A stretch of 64,000 nt of DNA from Polyporus tsugae (GCA_024305745.1 JAHRBS010000013.1:1426001-1490000), one strand, 5' to 3'; shown: positions 25,367 to 38,008, counted from the first letter of the stretch. Program-made: numbers and translations. The notes: generated by a model not told the origin, from the letters alone.

Positions 25367-27782
25367 GGGTCAAAGACTTTTTAGAGGAAAAAAACCCTTT
25401 GAGCGCTGTGAGCGGCTACGTAGCCCGCTGAGGCGAAAAACTTACGTTCTGCGACGGAGGGCACCCAAACAACCCCTTTCCTCCCGCTTGCCAACTTAGG
25501 ACACTCTCTCGCTCGCATCTTTCTTCTCTATCCCGGCGCCGCCCCTGCGGCTGCAATATTTTCCGTGCACTTATGAGGCCTGAAACTCGACTGTCGCACG
25601 GTGGAGCCTGATCAACGATGAATGTTCGCAATTTTGTAAAATAGTTTCGTCATATCCATGAGTACGCGTACTCCATCATCAGTTCATCGACGTGTTCGGT
25701 CTTGCTAACCGAACGACCTTCCTTTTGTGACGACACTGCTCTGTTTTGCACGCCCCAGGCACGTCCCAAAACACATCCTCATCATGGACAGCCGCTGACT
25801 CTATGTCCGTGGCAGGCTGGAATTGCGTATCCTTGGCTACGTGCTCCACTCGCCGACCCGGCCACCGGTATTTCGGTATGTAGTACGGGGCAGATATTTT
25901 TACACATCCGAGTCGAGGAAACAGTTGATCACCATGCGTCGTTTGCAGTCCGAAGCTCACAATCACGCCCGCGCACCCCATTTCTACACTGAAGACAGAA
26001 GACCGATACCACACCTCCGAGCCCGAAAATTCATTTCATCAACGTCTGCCGAACGAGGGCATGACGAAACGACGCACACCGTCAGGAACACCCTTACGTC
26101 TGGCCGTCCTCGTCGTGCGTCGGCAGGCGCGAACGCGTGGCAGGCGGACGTGGGCAGGGTTGCTTCCTAGCGCATTCCCTAGCCTCCCTTCTGTTCGGCA
26201 TGGCCTGCACACCGTGCACCCCCGTTTCTCGCCAACCCCAACGTTGTCTTATCTGCGCCGCGAAGCTCGGGCGGCGCGCTGAGCGTGGGTGCTATCGTGC
26301 CAATGCCGATGAGTAAAGCCACTTCTGGTGTGGTTGAAACTTGAGGGTATCAATTCTCTCCCCCTAAAACGTCATCATCTTCCTTCAGGGCACTATTTAC
26401 CTCTGAGAAGACCAGTAACGCCATCGTGAGTTGGGGGGGGACAGAGAAGGGCACGACGAAATGGCTCAAGGTGGCACCAGCGCGAGCGCAAAAGACGCTT
26501 CCCTTGTTCTGGTTTGAACACCGTCGCCGTCCGTCCGCACCCCAAATCCGTGTTCGGGACGCGCAGTGGAGTCCGGGCGGACAGCCATTCTTCTTGACTC
26601 CACCGGGCGGCTGATAGCCATCACCCTGCCTCCGACACGGTGCGGACAAAGTGCTACATATCCGCGTCGCTTAAGACTCAACGCAACGAGGCCGTGAACA
26701 ACCCCCATAGAAGAGGGCGGGCCTCCGAATGGCGAGACGAGGAGGGACCCGCGGGTGACGTATTGGATGCCCAAGTCAAACAAGTCAAGTTTAACGGCTG
26801 GTGACTGTCCTATTTTCGCTGTCGTTGTAGATCCCGTTTCCCGTCTGGCAGGAGCTCGAGTTGGCGGCGGACATTCGTCCGAAGTGGTCATGACATCATA
26901 GCATTGACCTTGGACTCCGACTAAAAGTTTAGAGTGTAATGCTCTGCACGAAGCTCGAAATTTTTGACTCTTAGCTACCGGGGCACCCAGTCTGGTACCG
27001 ACATACTTCAAACACAGAGATTCGCAAGTCACTCACCGAAGCCGCGCGACGTCATCGATCGAGTCTCGCCCGCCGCCTTCCTTGTCCTGGCCAAGACGAG
27101 AGTGCAGCCCTGATCAACAGGGACATATACAGTACATAGTGCGTCCCTGCCCGAGCACATCAGTAATACCTAGCGGGACTACCGACGGTCATGCGGACAC
27201 AACCTCGACACCTCCGCGTCCGTATCTCCGAACATACAGCGGCTGCCCTGTCCAAGCAATGTCCAAGTGACCTCAAGACGTCGCGCTGGTCCATATTCGC
27301 CAGATGACCGTCCTCGGATGGCAGATCCGCGATAGTCCAGACCAACCGATCGGAGCCTGACAGTGGCTTGTGGCTTGTGGACACCTATGGGTCCCCCCTT
27401 TCTCCGCTGCTCGACACTGCTCGGAGACCGGCCAGGCAGTCCGCACGTCCCTGGCGTCGTCGACGGACGAACAACCGGTCGGCCGTGTCAGTGCAGACCC
27501 GCGGCCGCCAGCGAGCCTGGATCACCGGTGCGGGTTTTCGACATCCAACATCGAGGAGCGCGAATCACTGACACCTGTTTGCCCGCGGCCCTCGCAAGAC
27601 GTCACAACGTCCCCACTGCTTCGCGTCCTCGGGGTTTCCGCTTTCAGCAGGCCCGCATCCCATGACGATGAGGCACGTGTTGTCAACGTATGTAGTCCGC
27701 GCCGAACGTCGTCAGCCCATAGACGTAAAACTCTACATACCCAAGTGCGAGGGACAAGCTACCGACATTCATACCGTACCTA

Positions 27783-30102
27783 TCAGGTCCGTAGCGCGTC
27801 ATGTCCATGAAGTGGCACGACGACATCCTCCATGTCGTCATCGTCCTCGCTGCTCTCCCCGCCGAGCTCGTCCACGTCAGTCTGAACAGCGCTCGCGTTT
27901 CCAGTCGCGGGTGTGCTCGAGTCGAAAACCTCCGGGAATGCATTGACGTCCAAGACCAGGTGTGTTCCAGAGTACGCCGCTATAGGCGGTAGGGGCAGCT
28001 CAAACGTCTTCGCGGGTGCGGGTCCAGGCGCGGGTTGTGTCGCTGGTGCTGGTGCGAGGTGCGAAGGCTCGGGTTGTGCAGGAATCGCCGCCGCCGACAG
28101 GGGCGGCTCCTCGTCCTCGTCCTCCGCTTCCGCGATCTCCGCGAGCTGCGCCGCTAACAGCGCGAGCTGCGCCTGCAACGACGCACGCTCGTCGTCTGTG
28201 AGCGTCCTGCGCGGGGCCTCTGCCCCCGCCCCCGCCTCCGCCGCGGCAGCAGCAGCAGCCGCGTTCGTGAGCGCGGCCAGCGCGGCACCCAGGTCGTCTG
28301 CGGCGCTCGACGGTGGGGCCATACCAGACGGGCTACCTGGGCGGTCCGCGGAGGTACTTCCGCTCGTGAGGTTGCCAAAGTTGATCGCCTGGAGGATGTG
28401 CTGTGCTGCCTCCCAAGCATCGCCCTCGTCCTTCTCCTCGCCCGTCTTCGCAATCGGGTTGTTCTCTGTCGGGGGTGCTGGGGGCGAAGCTGCTGGCGCG
28501 GCGGGCTTCTCTGCAGCGCCTTGTGTTTGCTGGGAGTACCCTGGGTAGTGGCCGTACGGGTACTGGTACTGGTAACCGGGGTAGTGTGAGGGCTGCTGCC
28601 CTTTAGGGGGCTGATTGTTGTTGTTATTGTTGTTGTGTTGTTGTAGCGGCGCGTGAGTGAAAGGGGAGGACGGCTGCGGGGGATGGTGCATCGCGTACGT
28701 CGTCTGCGCGAGCGTTTGTGGTCGCCGTGTCGTACGTTTCGACGTCTGTGACAATCCTATGAACTCGCGAAACTAAATTGGACCCGAATAGCGATACGTA
28801 CGGCGCCGCCTTCCCAATTCGCATTCAACCTGTACTTGCCGCCGGATCTCTTCTCCAACCGCCCTCTCTTGTATGCCTTTTGCAGTGCCTGGCTCGCACT
28901 CGGGCGGAAGTTGGTTTGAAGAGGATATCGGGACGCCATCCAGGTGAACAGATCCTTCGGAGCAGCACCTTCGGCGTCTCCACAGTCCAACAATGCCTCC
29001 ACAATCATCTCCTCGTACGATGGCAGATCCTCGCCGGAGGGTGGCGGTGGTTGAGGAGGGGCAGGCGGGTGTAGGGGTGGGCGAACAAGCGGTTGGGAGT
29101 TGAAGAGCGGCTGTTGGCCTGGAGGTTGCGGAGGCGGTGGTGAGTGGCTAGGGGGAGGTGGTGGGTAACCAGGAGGCGGCTGGTGAGGATAGTGGGGATA
29201 TGGATAGTGTGAGGGATATGCATGTGGAGGGGGGTAATAGGGCGCATGTGGGTAGGCGGGTTGCTGGCCTTGCTGTGGTGGCACGGCGTACCCATAATGT
29301 CCGTACGGATATGGTGCGGGGGGATGGAGAGTCGCATGCTGGGGTTGTCCTGGCAGTTGAAGTGTCCCAGTCTGAGAACCGGGCACTGCGGATGAAGATG
29401 GTTCTCCGTTCGTTTGAGGGGCGGGTGAAGGCGCGTGCGAGGTCGTAGCAGAGTCACTCGCCTTTGTCTTCTCCCTTTCTTCCCTTTCTCTCGCTTCCTC
29501 CGCAGGATCTCGCAACGAACCCATGGGTGGGTCCTCCTCTAAAGGAGGGCCAGGCGGTGGAAGTGAAGGTGCATAGTACCCCGGTGGATGTACCTGATGC
29601 GGAGGCGGCGTATTTGAAGATGATGGGTGGGATGCCCCGTTCGTCAGCGGAGGCACGGTCTGGCCATTGTGCTGGGGATGTGAGGGGGCCGATGTTGACT
29701 GGTTCAGCGAGGCGGCCTTCTTCTTGAGGTCATTGATAGCAGCGTCGAGATCGGTGGGCCAAGCGGTCGTCCTGACATTCGGCGGAACATGGGTCTCGAA
29801 GAGCAGACAAATTTCGATGATTTGTTCTTGAGGTAGGAGGCTTAAGTAGGTCTTCTTCATATCAACAGGTGGACTAGAGCCTGCGTCTGGGGCCTTTGCA
29901 TTCGCATCCGATGCTTCATGAGGACCAACATCGCGATCGGGGCTTGCGTCTGGCGGTGGAGAGAGAGACGGCGTGTTCTCAGCTGGGGCATCGTAAGTAT
30001 AGGAGAACAGACGAGGCGCGTGGAATACTAAGCACCTGTGCCGTTTTGTGCGGATGATGCCGCAGGAGGAGGAGCAGGGGAAGGGTCGGTGATGTCGACC
30101 AT
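27783..30102 (-). CDS. H15 (linker-histone-type) domain protein with long disordered regions
   Basis: Exons 30036-30102, 28798-29982 and 27783-28756; about 741 residues. The start MVDITDPSPAPPP was chosen because intron 1 then joins in frame to AENTPSLSPPP. Residues from about 45 contain KKTYLSLLPQEQIIEICLLFETHVP, then very long Pro/Tyr/Gly-rich disorder. An H15 winged-helix domain is seen near residues 338-413: PSYEEMIVEALLDCGDAEG, then KDLFTWMASRYP, KAYKRGRLEKRSGGKYRLN. The C-terminal exon has an Asn homopolymer (NNNNNNN), an Ala homopolymer and an acidic end. H15 domains bind linker DNA on nucleosomes; here the domain sits mid-protein, so a transcriptional regulator or chromatin adaptor is more likely than a bulk histone H1. 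The donor of intron 2 (28797) is inferred from frame. Confidence 0.75.
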
Positions 30103-30996
30103 CGGCGGGAGGCTGCATGGAGCTGTACAGTCGCTGTGCAGTTTTTGCCTCAAGATTCTCAGCCACACATGCTCACCAGCGCTAACGGACCGCTCAACCG
30201 AGCGCATGCGACAATCTTTCCAGCTCTGAGCTCAAGCCGCTAGCTCAGGCTGTTCGGTATAGAGAGCCTAGTTAAGGGATCGCAGTTAACGGCGCGATAG
30301 AAGAAAAATGTATTCAATACTGTATTGCACCGGTCAGCAGGGCATGCCACACAAATATTGAGCTGGTAAGACATGTACAATCAGTGTTCAAGCATTTACT
30401 GAACTCGAACGTCGACAGTACTCGCTACATAGTCCAACACTAAGTGCTGTCGCCAGAGGAAATTCTGCGGGAAGAACCGAAAGAATGCGATATCTCCATG
30501 GTCCTAAAAGACAACCAACCAGTGGCGGATGCGAAGCAAAGGATAGAAGCGAAGGACAATGGACATCGACCAGCGCCCCGGGCCGTCCACGAGGCAGCGC
30601 GCCGAGGGAAGCCCATGCTGCCATCGTTGCGCTCGGTCGTCCGTCTCCTCTTTCATATACTTCTGACTTGCTTCTGACAAACAAACCCACACGCTTCGTG
30701 CGCCGCGAACTGAAGAGACGACTTATACCAACATATCCAGAGGTACCGCATTCGCGCTCAAAAACATAGCCCATTATGACTTCTTAGCGTCTGACGGCCT
30801 CCATATGCCAGGGCGGATGGGCGGATGACCTCAAACGTGCCATCGATAACTCACTCAATCGACTTTGATAGCATTTACAGATCATCGAGATCCCATTTCA
30901 CTTCCTCTATATAAGGTCGTCCTCCTTAGTCCCTAGGACTCTGACTCTCCGGTTTCGACTCAGACCTTTACCGTTCACTCTTGTTCACCCATCGCC
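30103..30996. promoter_or_regulatory. Divergent promoter region between H15-domain and RidA genes
   Basis: This 894-bp region lies between the two starts. Toward RidA it contains TATATAAG at 30908-30915, 82 bp before the ATG. No convincing gene is present inside; short frames near 30444-30774 overlap on both strands and show no family features. Confidence 0.45.
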
Positions 30997-31552
30997 ATGA
31001 CGAAGCAGGTCGTTTTCTCTGAGGAGGCAAACCCCCCGCTCCCCTTCTACTGTGAGTACAGCTGGTTTCTAGACGAGAAATACATCAGTGGGTCTAATCC
31101 ACTCACAGCTCAGGCCATCATCTCTGGCAAGACTATCTACGTCTCCGGCAGCATTGGTATCGACCGCAACTCCAAGCTCGTTGAGGGTGGTGTCCAGGCT
31201 CAGACGGTGAGTGCCCGAAGTTGTTCGCCTCGGGGAGACACACGGCTCAAGCAGGTCCTCGTAGCGTGTTGCCATTGAGAACTTGACCAAGGTCCTCCAG
31301 GGCGCTGGTGTTACCCGCGATGCTGTTCTCAAGTGCAACATCTTCCTTGCGAACCTCCCGCGCGACTTCGCACCGATGAACGAGGTTTACCTCGAGGTTA
31401 GTGCTGACCGACTCATTTCAAGGGCGTGACTGACCGTGGTTGATGCTCGGCAGTACTTCGCCAAGAACCCTCCTGCTCGCACTTGCATCGGTGTCGCGGC
31501 GCTTCCTCTCGGTGCCGACATGGAGATCGAGTGCATCGCCGAGCTTCCCTGA
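30997..31552 (+). CDS. RidA/YjgF/YER057c family protein
   Basis: Exons 30997-31051, 31109-31206, 31265-31396 and 31454-31552; 127 residues, the exact family size. Family sequence is clear throughout: YSQAIISGKTIYVSGSIG, VQAQTRVAIENLTKVL, GVTRDAVLKCNIFL, MNEVYLEYF, then PARTCIGVAALPLGADMEIECIA with the conserved Arg that binds the substrate carboxylate. RidA enzymes hydrolyse reactive enamine/imine intermediates such as 2-aminoacrylate, protecting PLP enzymes; fungal members act in cytosol or mitochondria. No clear presequence is visible. All introns are GT-AG and 57-58 nt. A TATA box lies 82 bp upstream, and high expression would be usual for this family. Confidence 0.93.
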
Positions 31553-31941
31553 GAAGAAGTCCAGCTGCGGGCGGACCTGTGAGCAAGAAGTTTGAAACGG
31601 TTTACTGTATCGATGTGACCTCTTTGAACATCTTCCGCTGCTGGAATTTGGCTTGAAGCTTCATCGCGACGCATCTTGAGTGAGAAAGGGTGCAGAATGG
31701 ATAGTATCCCATCGGCGTGCTAAGTACACACCAGCAAGGCGCAGTACCCTCTGAAGAGTGCCCGTAAATATACTAGTACTTATGTGGATAGGCACGGGTA
31801 CGTCATCGCCACGGGACGCGTTGCCCTTCTCGCGCTTTCGATCGACGCGTCTTCCTTCCGACTCCCTGAGCCTCTGCACACAACCGCCATCCTCGCCTCA
31901 CTCTCGCTCCTCTCTTGAGTATATCCTGCACTAGACGATAG
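31553..31941. other. Short intergenic region
   Basis: 389 bp between two co-directional genes (RidA and DeSI-PUL). It presumably holds the RidA 3' UTR and the DeSI promoter. Nothing else is recognisable. Confidence 0.5.
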
Positions 31942-34347
31942 ATGTCCAAAGTTCAGCTCTACGTCTACGATCTCAGCAATGGCCTCGCCAAGCAGATGTC
32001 CCGCCAACTAACTGGGAGGCAGATCGACGGCATCTGGTGCGTACATGTCAGTGCCCACCCTGTGTGGTTTATGTGAAGATGATGCGAATGAAGTACAGGC
32101 ATAGCTCCGTAGTTGTCTTTGGGAAGGAGGTCTTCTATGGCCAGGGAATTTCAATCACCGCACCCGGCCAATCCCATGTCCGTATCGTCCCCTTACTGGC
32201 ATGCCTTGTAACGCTCAATACGGAGGATAGCATGGAGCACCGTTGCAAGTTGTGGACATGGGAGAGACAGCACTAGATGAAGACACCTTCAATGAATACA
32301 TAAGTGAGATCAGCAGTCACTATACGGCAGACAAAGTGAGTTCCCCTCGTACCGATTCCTCGGAGATGTCTTACGTTCACCTTCTCCTTCAGTACCATCT
32401 GCTAGGTGAGATACAAAAGCAGTATATGGTTCACGCACGCTTACAGAGGAGCAGACTTTAACTGTAACTCCTTCACGAATGACTGCGTGGGGTTTCTCAC
32501 TGGAGGGTCTATACCAGCTTGGATTAAAGGTACGTACGCGCCGAATCGCCTCAGTCAGTCTCGTACCCATAACCATGAGCAGACCTCCCCTCCGATTTCC
32601 TCTCTACACCCTTCGGAGCCGCTCTCCGCCCGACAATAGACGCAATGTTCCGTCGCCCAACCCCCGGCGCAGCGCCGACACCCCTGCCGACACCTAACCC
32701 CGCTGCGCTCCAACAAGCAGCGGCCGCATCCCCCGAACCCGCACTTGCGTCTGCTCTTCTCCAAGCCGTCGCGGCCCAGGCATACTCCACGGGTTCGCTG
32801 TCTGCCCCGACATCCCTCCCCCGCTCTCCCGCACCTGGGACTTCCACAGTTGCCGCCCCGATCCACATCTGCACGAACAACTCCTCGCTGCACGGACTCC
32901 TGCAGTCTCACCGTGTCGCAGTCGTATTCTTCACCTCCGCGACGTGCGGCCCATGCAAGATGATCGAGCCTGTCTTCGAAGAGCTCGCGCACCAGAAGAC
33001 GCATGGGCCCAACGGCGGCCGTGCGGCGTTCGTGAAGGTGGACATGGCGATGGGCTCGGGTGGCCAGGTCGGTGCTGAGTTGGGCGTGCGGGTGACGCCT
33101 ACGTTCCTGTTCTTCCTGGACGGGAAGAAGCAGCACGAGTTGAAGGGTGTGAACGCGCCTGAACTGCGTACCCAGGTTGACCTATTGCTTTATCAAGCAT
33201 TTCCCCGTACGTCTGTTCGTTAACGTTTTTGCCAGGAATGATTCCTGACTGTCGGGTCCTAGCACACCCCCATACGAAGCTGTCCCTCCCCGCGGTAGAG
33301 GGGCTCTCGATGAACCCCATTCTGTTCCAGCAGGTTCCTCCCTTGGACACGGTCTCGAGTAAACTGGTTGCGTCCATCGACGCGGCTGCGTCCTCATCAG
33401 ACATACAAGCAACAAAGAAAGCTCTTGCGACTACTGTGCTGCCTTACCTGAAGTCGCGTTTTTCTGACAAGACGGCTGCAGGGAAGAAGCCCGCTGTCCC
33501 AGCCACTCCCCAACTTCTCACCACCTTCTCCGCGACGACGAAGACCCTCTCCGCGGTGCTTCCTCCAGTCCAGCTCTTCCCGCTCGTGGATATGTGGCGG
33601 CTGGCGGTCGTCGACGACGCCGCGGCTGCAAATTGGTTGGCCATTCCGACGAACCCGAACCCCGACGTCCTGCTGCTTCTGCTGGAGAGGGCGCTCGAGA
33701 TCCTCGATGCGAGCGACTCCGCGCAGAAGTCCGCGGGGCGCAACTACATCCTCACCGTCCTCCGATTGCTCGCGAACGGGTTTGCGCACGCGACGCTCGG
33801 CCGGGCCCTGCTGTCTCGTGCACCGCCGGCAGGTAAGCGGTCGCAGGTGACGCGCGTGGTGGTGGCGACGCTGTTGCATGAGGACGCGGCGGTGCGGACT
33901 GCCGCTGCGAGTCTCGCGTTCAACGTCGCTGCAACGGTGCAGAAGAGCAGAATCGACAGGCTCAGAGGAGGGGCGGCTCTCGTGGCCGTGGAGGAGGACG
34001 AGGAGTGGGAGGCAGAGCTAGTCAGCGCAGTTCTAGAGGCGCTTTCGAATGAGGTGCAGAGCGAGGAAGTTGGTACGTGTCGCGTGTTCTCGTCTCCGTT
34101 CTGGAATGTGGTATTGAGCTGCGAATATTGTGTTACAGTACATCGAATGGTTGCCGCGCTAGCATTCCTGCTGCGACTGTCGCCGTCGTACGAAGGCCAG
34201 CTCACGCCGTTGCTCGAGGTGCTGCAGTCCCGGGAGACGTTGGAGAGCAAGCTTCAGAAGGGCGGGTGTGGGGAGAAGGGTGTGCAGAAACCCGAGATTC
34301 GGAACCTGATTCAGGAGGTAGCTGCGAAGCTGTGTCCTGCGAGCTGA
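31942..34347 (+). CDS. DeSI (PPPDE) peptidase - thioredoxin - PUL domain fusion protein
   Basis: Exons 31942-32036, 32099-32177, 32231-32335, 32393-32405, 32455-32529, 32583-33206, 33263-34072 and 34139-34347; 669 residues. The N-terminus is a PPPDE/DeSI peptidase: VQLYVYDLSNGLA, catalytic His at about 33 (IWHSSVVV) and Cys at about 101 (DFNCNSFTNDCVGFLTG). A linker leads to a thioredoxin fold with the CGPC active site in VVFFTSATCGPCKMIEP. The C-terminal third is a PUL domain of alpha-helical repeats ending LLRLSPSYEGQLTPLLEVLQS. DeSI peptidases remove SUMO or ubiquitin, and PUL binds Cdc48/p97, so a Cdc48-linked deconjugase is plausible. The domain order matches known fungal fusions. Exon 4 is only 13 nt. 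Its last exon was copied to 45881-46095. Confidence 0.9.
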
Positions 34348-35830
34348 GGTTCGTCGGGTTTGACGTCTAGGATATTGTTCTTGCAGTTGCATTTCTTGGA
34401 TTCAGATGTTGTCTATGACTCGGACAAGGTGGTCATAGATGTAGCTTGGTTAGTATCAGTATAACGTATTGTCCTCTCCGACTGAGCTTGAGTCGGGATT
34501 CGGGGGCCTGGATCCGGCGGTTCGTTCAAGTTGGCGGTCGGTCGGGTCTTGGCGTCTGCCGGCAGGGAACGACGAAAACTCGTGAAAGATGGTGGCCGAG
34601 ATGGCGAGCGCATCGTCCAGGTCGCGACGCGCCGGATGTGCGGGGTAGCCAATTGCCGGGCAGGAGTACATATGCACGCCGCGCTCCAGGGCGACGTCCA
34701 TCTCCCCTCGACTCCGAGCTTGCATCGCGGCACATCAGAAATGCCGCTGCTGTTATAATCATTGCTCACTAGACGACTCTTGGCCCTTTGCCTTTCGTCT
34801 TCTACCCTTTCTCTGCCCCGCGGCTCGGTTACCACTAGACCATCCTCTGGACCGACGTGCACGGAATACCCACTCTAACCCCCCCGGTCAAGCTCTCTGC
34901 CACCATACGGACTCCGCATTCGATATTCAAATCGACATCTTTTGCGACTGGCCGCTGCAGACACCCCGCACTCACCTCTGCTGACTGTCCCGGACAAGTA
35001 CCCTGCAAACTAGACGACGGAACGATTTATGTTCTCCCGCACGGCTTCCGCACGGTCTCTCTCGTTTTTGGTACGTCGATCCCGCTTCTGGTCTTCTTTC
35101 CCTTTCTTCCTTTGGAGCGTGCGCGGAGAGAGGGCTTGGTGCTGCTGTATTTGGGACAACGGGCGGAACGGCAGGGCCGGTGGAAGGGCGAGAACATAGT
35201 TGGGTGGAATTGAATGGGCACATGAGGGATGTGGGAAGTGTGTCCGTCCAGAAGCCAAGACTGTTCGCGCACAGCCCGAGAGGCGGGAGGAGCCTCGGCT
35301 TGCCTTGCACGCGATGCCGGAAAGGAAGGAAGGTGGCTATATGCGCGTGCGTAATGGTCCAGATGTGTATGTGTTTCTCGGATATCCTCGGTCTCCCCTT
35401 CGTCTCTCCTTCGCCGTTGCGTCGCGGATCCTTGGCCAGGACAATTCATGCTAGATTCCTCGGCATTGCGTGGTCCAGCCCATTGGTCTGCGATTCCTGT
35501 ACATAACAAGGCCGTTCGATTTCCGGAACGGGAGGACCATACATGCTCTCGGGCAGCTAGTTTTCCTTGCCCGCACGAGACGATCCGCGTTGCCCGAGCT
35601 GCGTCTTTCACCCCTCTCGATCCCTTACGCCCTGTTGTCCAAGGTATGCCTTCGCCTTGTACATGTCCAGTCTCTGAGTGTTTGTCCCCATGTGATGCGA
35701 AGACATCTCGCGCTGGGTCGACAGAGTCAGCGGCTCTGCGCAATTCTGTTCTGCATCCTCTTTCCCCGACTTACGTCGTCGCCGCAAGGACCGGCCAAAC
35801 TAACACTCTTTACAGTCAAATAGACCCGTA
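34348..35830. other. Region upstream of carnitine acetyltransferase (duplicated)
   Basis: 1.48 kb containing the PUL 3' UTR and the acetyltransferase promoter. About 34600-35410 is repeated at 46290-47070. Two frames stand out without a recognised family: 34456-34725 (-), and 34857-35213 (+) with a hydrophobic helix near SIPLLVFFPFLPL. In the duplicate neither frame is kept, which argues that they are not genes under selection. Confidence 0.45.
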
Positions 35831-38008
35831 ATGTCAAAACCACGCACTCTCACGACCTCCGCGCCCCGCAAGTCGGACGTCCCGCCAGGGTACGTCGCCG
35901 ACCCCAGCAAGGGCCCCATGCTCCGCTACGAAGCCTCCCTCCCGCGTCTGCCCGTCCCCACCCTCTCCTCGACCGCCGCCAAGTACCTCGAGACCGTCCA
36001 GCCGCACCTGACGCAGGACCAGTTCGCGAGGACACAGGCAGCGGTGAAGACCTTCGTCGAGTCGGACCAGGCCAAGGTGCTCCAGGAGCGCCTGCAGGCG
36101 CGCGCGGCGCAGTCGGGCGTCGCGAGCTGGCTTGCAGAATGGTGGAACGAGGCGGCGTACATGGGCTACCGCGACCCCGTGGTGGTGTTTGTGAGCTACT
36201 TCTACGTCCACTTGGATGACAAGACACGGCCGGGGCAGGCGAAGCGGGCCGCGCAGCTGTTGAAGGCGATCCTGAGTTTCCGTGCGTTAGTGGAGAGGTT
36301 CGTGCATTCACTTGGGTTTTGATTGTTGCTGGGTGCATTGAACTGACTCTTGTTGTAGCGAGCAACTCGAACCGGAGAAGGTTCGCGGTGCCCCCTTGGC
36401 GATGAAGTCGTACGAATGGCTGTACGTACCCTCTCACGAGATCCATTCCGGAATCCTATCTGACCCACGAACCCAGCTTCCACTCATCGCGTTACCCCGT
36501 CAAGTCAGTTGACACTGCGAAGAAGTTCGACCCTCAAACTCACAACCACGTCGTCTTCGTACGGAAGAACAAGTTCTACAAAGTGCAGCTCGCAGACAAA
36601 TCTGGTCGCGAATTGTCAGCTGCGGAGCTTGAGGCGCAGATTGCGAAGGTCATCGCGCTCGCGGGCAACGAGAAGGCGACACCGGTCGGCGCCCTCACCT
36701 CGGAGAATCGTGACAACTGGGCGGATGTGCGTGTCATGAAATCTGCGGCATTGTATGTTACGTTTCCCCCAGACTGACATGGACTTTTGTCAGGCTCGCG
36801 CAGCTCTTCTTGCTGCCTCACCATCCAACGCAGCCTCACTCGAGGAGATCGAGTCTGCGATCTTGGTGGTGGCGCTCGATGACACCAAACCCGTTACGCG
36901 TGAGCAGATCAGCTGGGGATGTTGGGTGGGCGATGGCAGGAACCGCTTCTACGACAAGCACCAATGTAAGCATGGGTGCACCCTTGTCTTTCCCTTCTCA
37001 TCATGAACTCATGTCGCGCTGCAGTTATCGTGTATGAGAACGGCAGGTCCGGTTTCCTCGGAGAGCATTCCTGCATGGACGGCACGCCCACACTCCGCAT
37101 GAACGAGTTCATCCTTGCCGCTCTCGCGGCCGGCAAGGTCGACCTCACTGCTGCGCCTACGGGCGCGGAGCTCGAGCCCCCGGAGGAGGTCACGTTCACG
37201 CTCGACGGCAAAACGCGCGAATACATCGCGCAGGCGGAGACGAACTTCGACGCGCTGGTCGCGCAGCACGACATGGACGTCCTCCACTACGAGGGCTATG
37301 GCAAGGAGCAGATCAAGGCGTTCAAGGCGTCGCCCGACGCGTGGGCGCAGATGGTCAAGCAGCTCGCGTTTCACAAGATGTTCAGCCGCCCCGGCGTGTG
37401 TTACGAGAGCGCGCAGACGCGCAAGTACCAGCTCGGCCGGACGGAGGTCATCCGCTCGGCGAGCAAGGAGAGCAAGGCGTGGGCAGAGGCCATGCTCGAC
37501 CCCACCCAGACAGTATGTCGTGCTTTCCTAGCCACCAATGCTAGTGTCCACAAGTAGCTGATGTTGTGAGGTTCAGGACGAGCACTGCGCCGCGCTCTTC
37601 CGCAAGGCGATCTCGCGCCACCTGCAGTACGCAGCGTGGGCCGCCGACGGGCAGGGCGTCGATCGCCACCTCTTCGGCCTCAAGAAGCTGCTGAAGGAGG
37701 GTGAGCCCGTCCCCGAGATCTACACCGACGAGGCGTTCGGGAAGACGAACCGCTGGGAGCTTTCAACCTCGCAGCTCTCCTCGCCGTTCCTCGACGGCTG
37801 GGGATACGGGGAGGTCGTGCCTGACGGCTATGGCCTCTCGTACTCGATCGGTGATCACTACATCCGCTGGACGATCACGAGCCTGAAGCGGGATTCCGCC
37901 GAGCTCAAGCACTACCTCGCGGAGGCCGCGACGGAGACGCGGGCGATGATGGAGCGGGCGGCGAAGGAGGCGAAGAAGAAGGCGGAGGCGGAGAAGGCGA
38001 AGTTGTAA
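35831..38008 (+). CDS. Carnitine O-acetyltransferase with C-terminal PTS1 (AKL)
   Basis: Exons 35831-36297, 36359-36421, 36477-36726, 36794-36965, 37025-37512 and 37577-38008; 623 residues. It is a complete choline/carnitine acyltransferase: LPRLPVPTLSSTAAKYLE, WLAEWWNEAAYMGYRDPVV, the VYENGRSGFLGEHSCMDGTP block around the catalytic-domain core, and YGLSYSIGDHYIRWTI near the end. The enzyme moves acetyl groups between CoA and carnitine so that peroxisomal acetyl-CoA can reach mitochondria. The last three residues AKL fit the peroxisomal PTS1 signal; an N-terminal mitochondrial presequence is possible but not obvious. The start is the first ATG in frame. A broken second copy lies at 47.1-48.7 kb and ends in SKL. 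Confidence 0.92.

Larger units (their letters stand above)
24029..27782. other. Gene-poor region, 3.75 kb
   Basis: Apart from the HAD promoter at its left end, I find no supportable gene here. Many short overlapping frames occur on both strands without conserved motifs or consistent splice signals. The segment contains two strong hairpins (24972-25012 and 25188-25238), CCCTAA-type repeats (25309-25366) and a near-palindrome around AGCGGCTACGTAGCCCGCT at 25411-25429. It could be a decayed mobile element, a former subtelomere or a large regulatory interval; none is proven. Confidence 0.5.

Noticed and set aside
26466..27032. 188-codon minus-strand frame in the gene desert
   Set aside because: No domain, no splice-consistent neighbours, and equally long frames overlap it on the other strand; GC-rich DNA gives such frames by chance.
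34790..34860. tRNA-like GGTCTAGTGGTAACC segment on the minus strand, repeated at about 46.5 kb
   Set aside because: It resembles a D-arm only; there is no T-arm or acceptor stem at the right distance.
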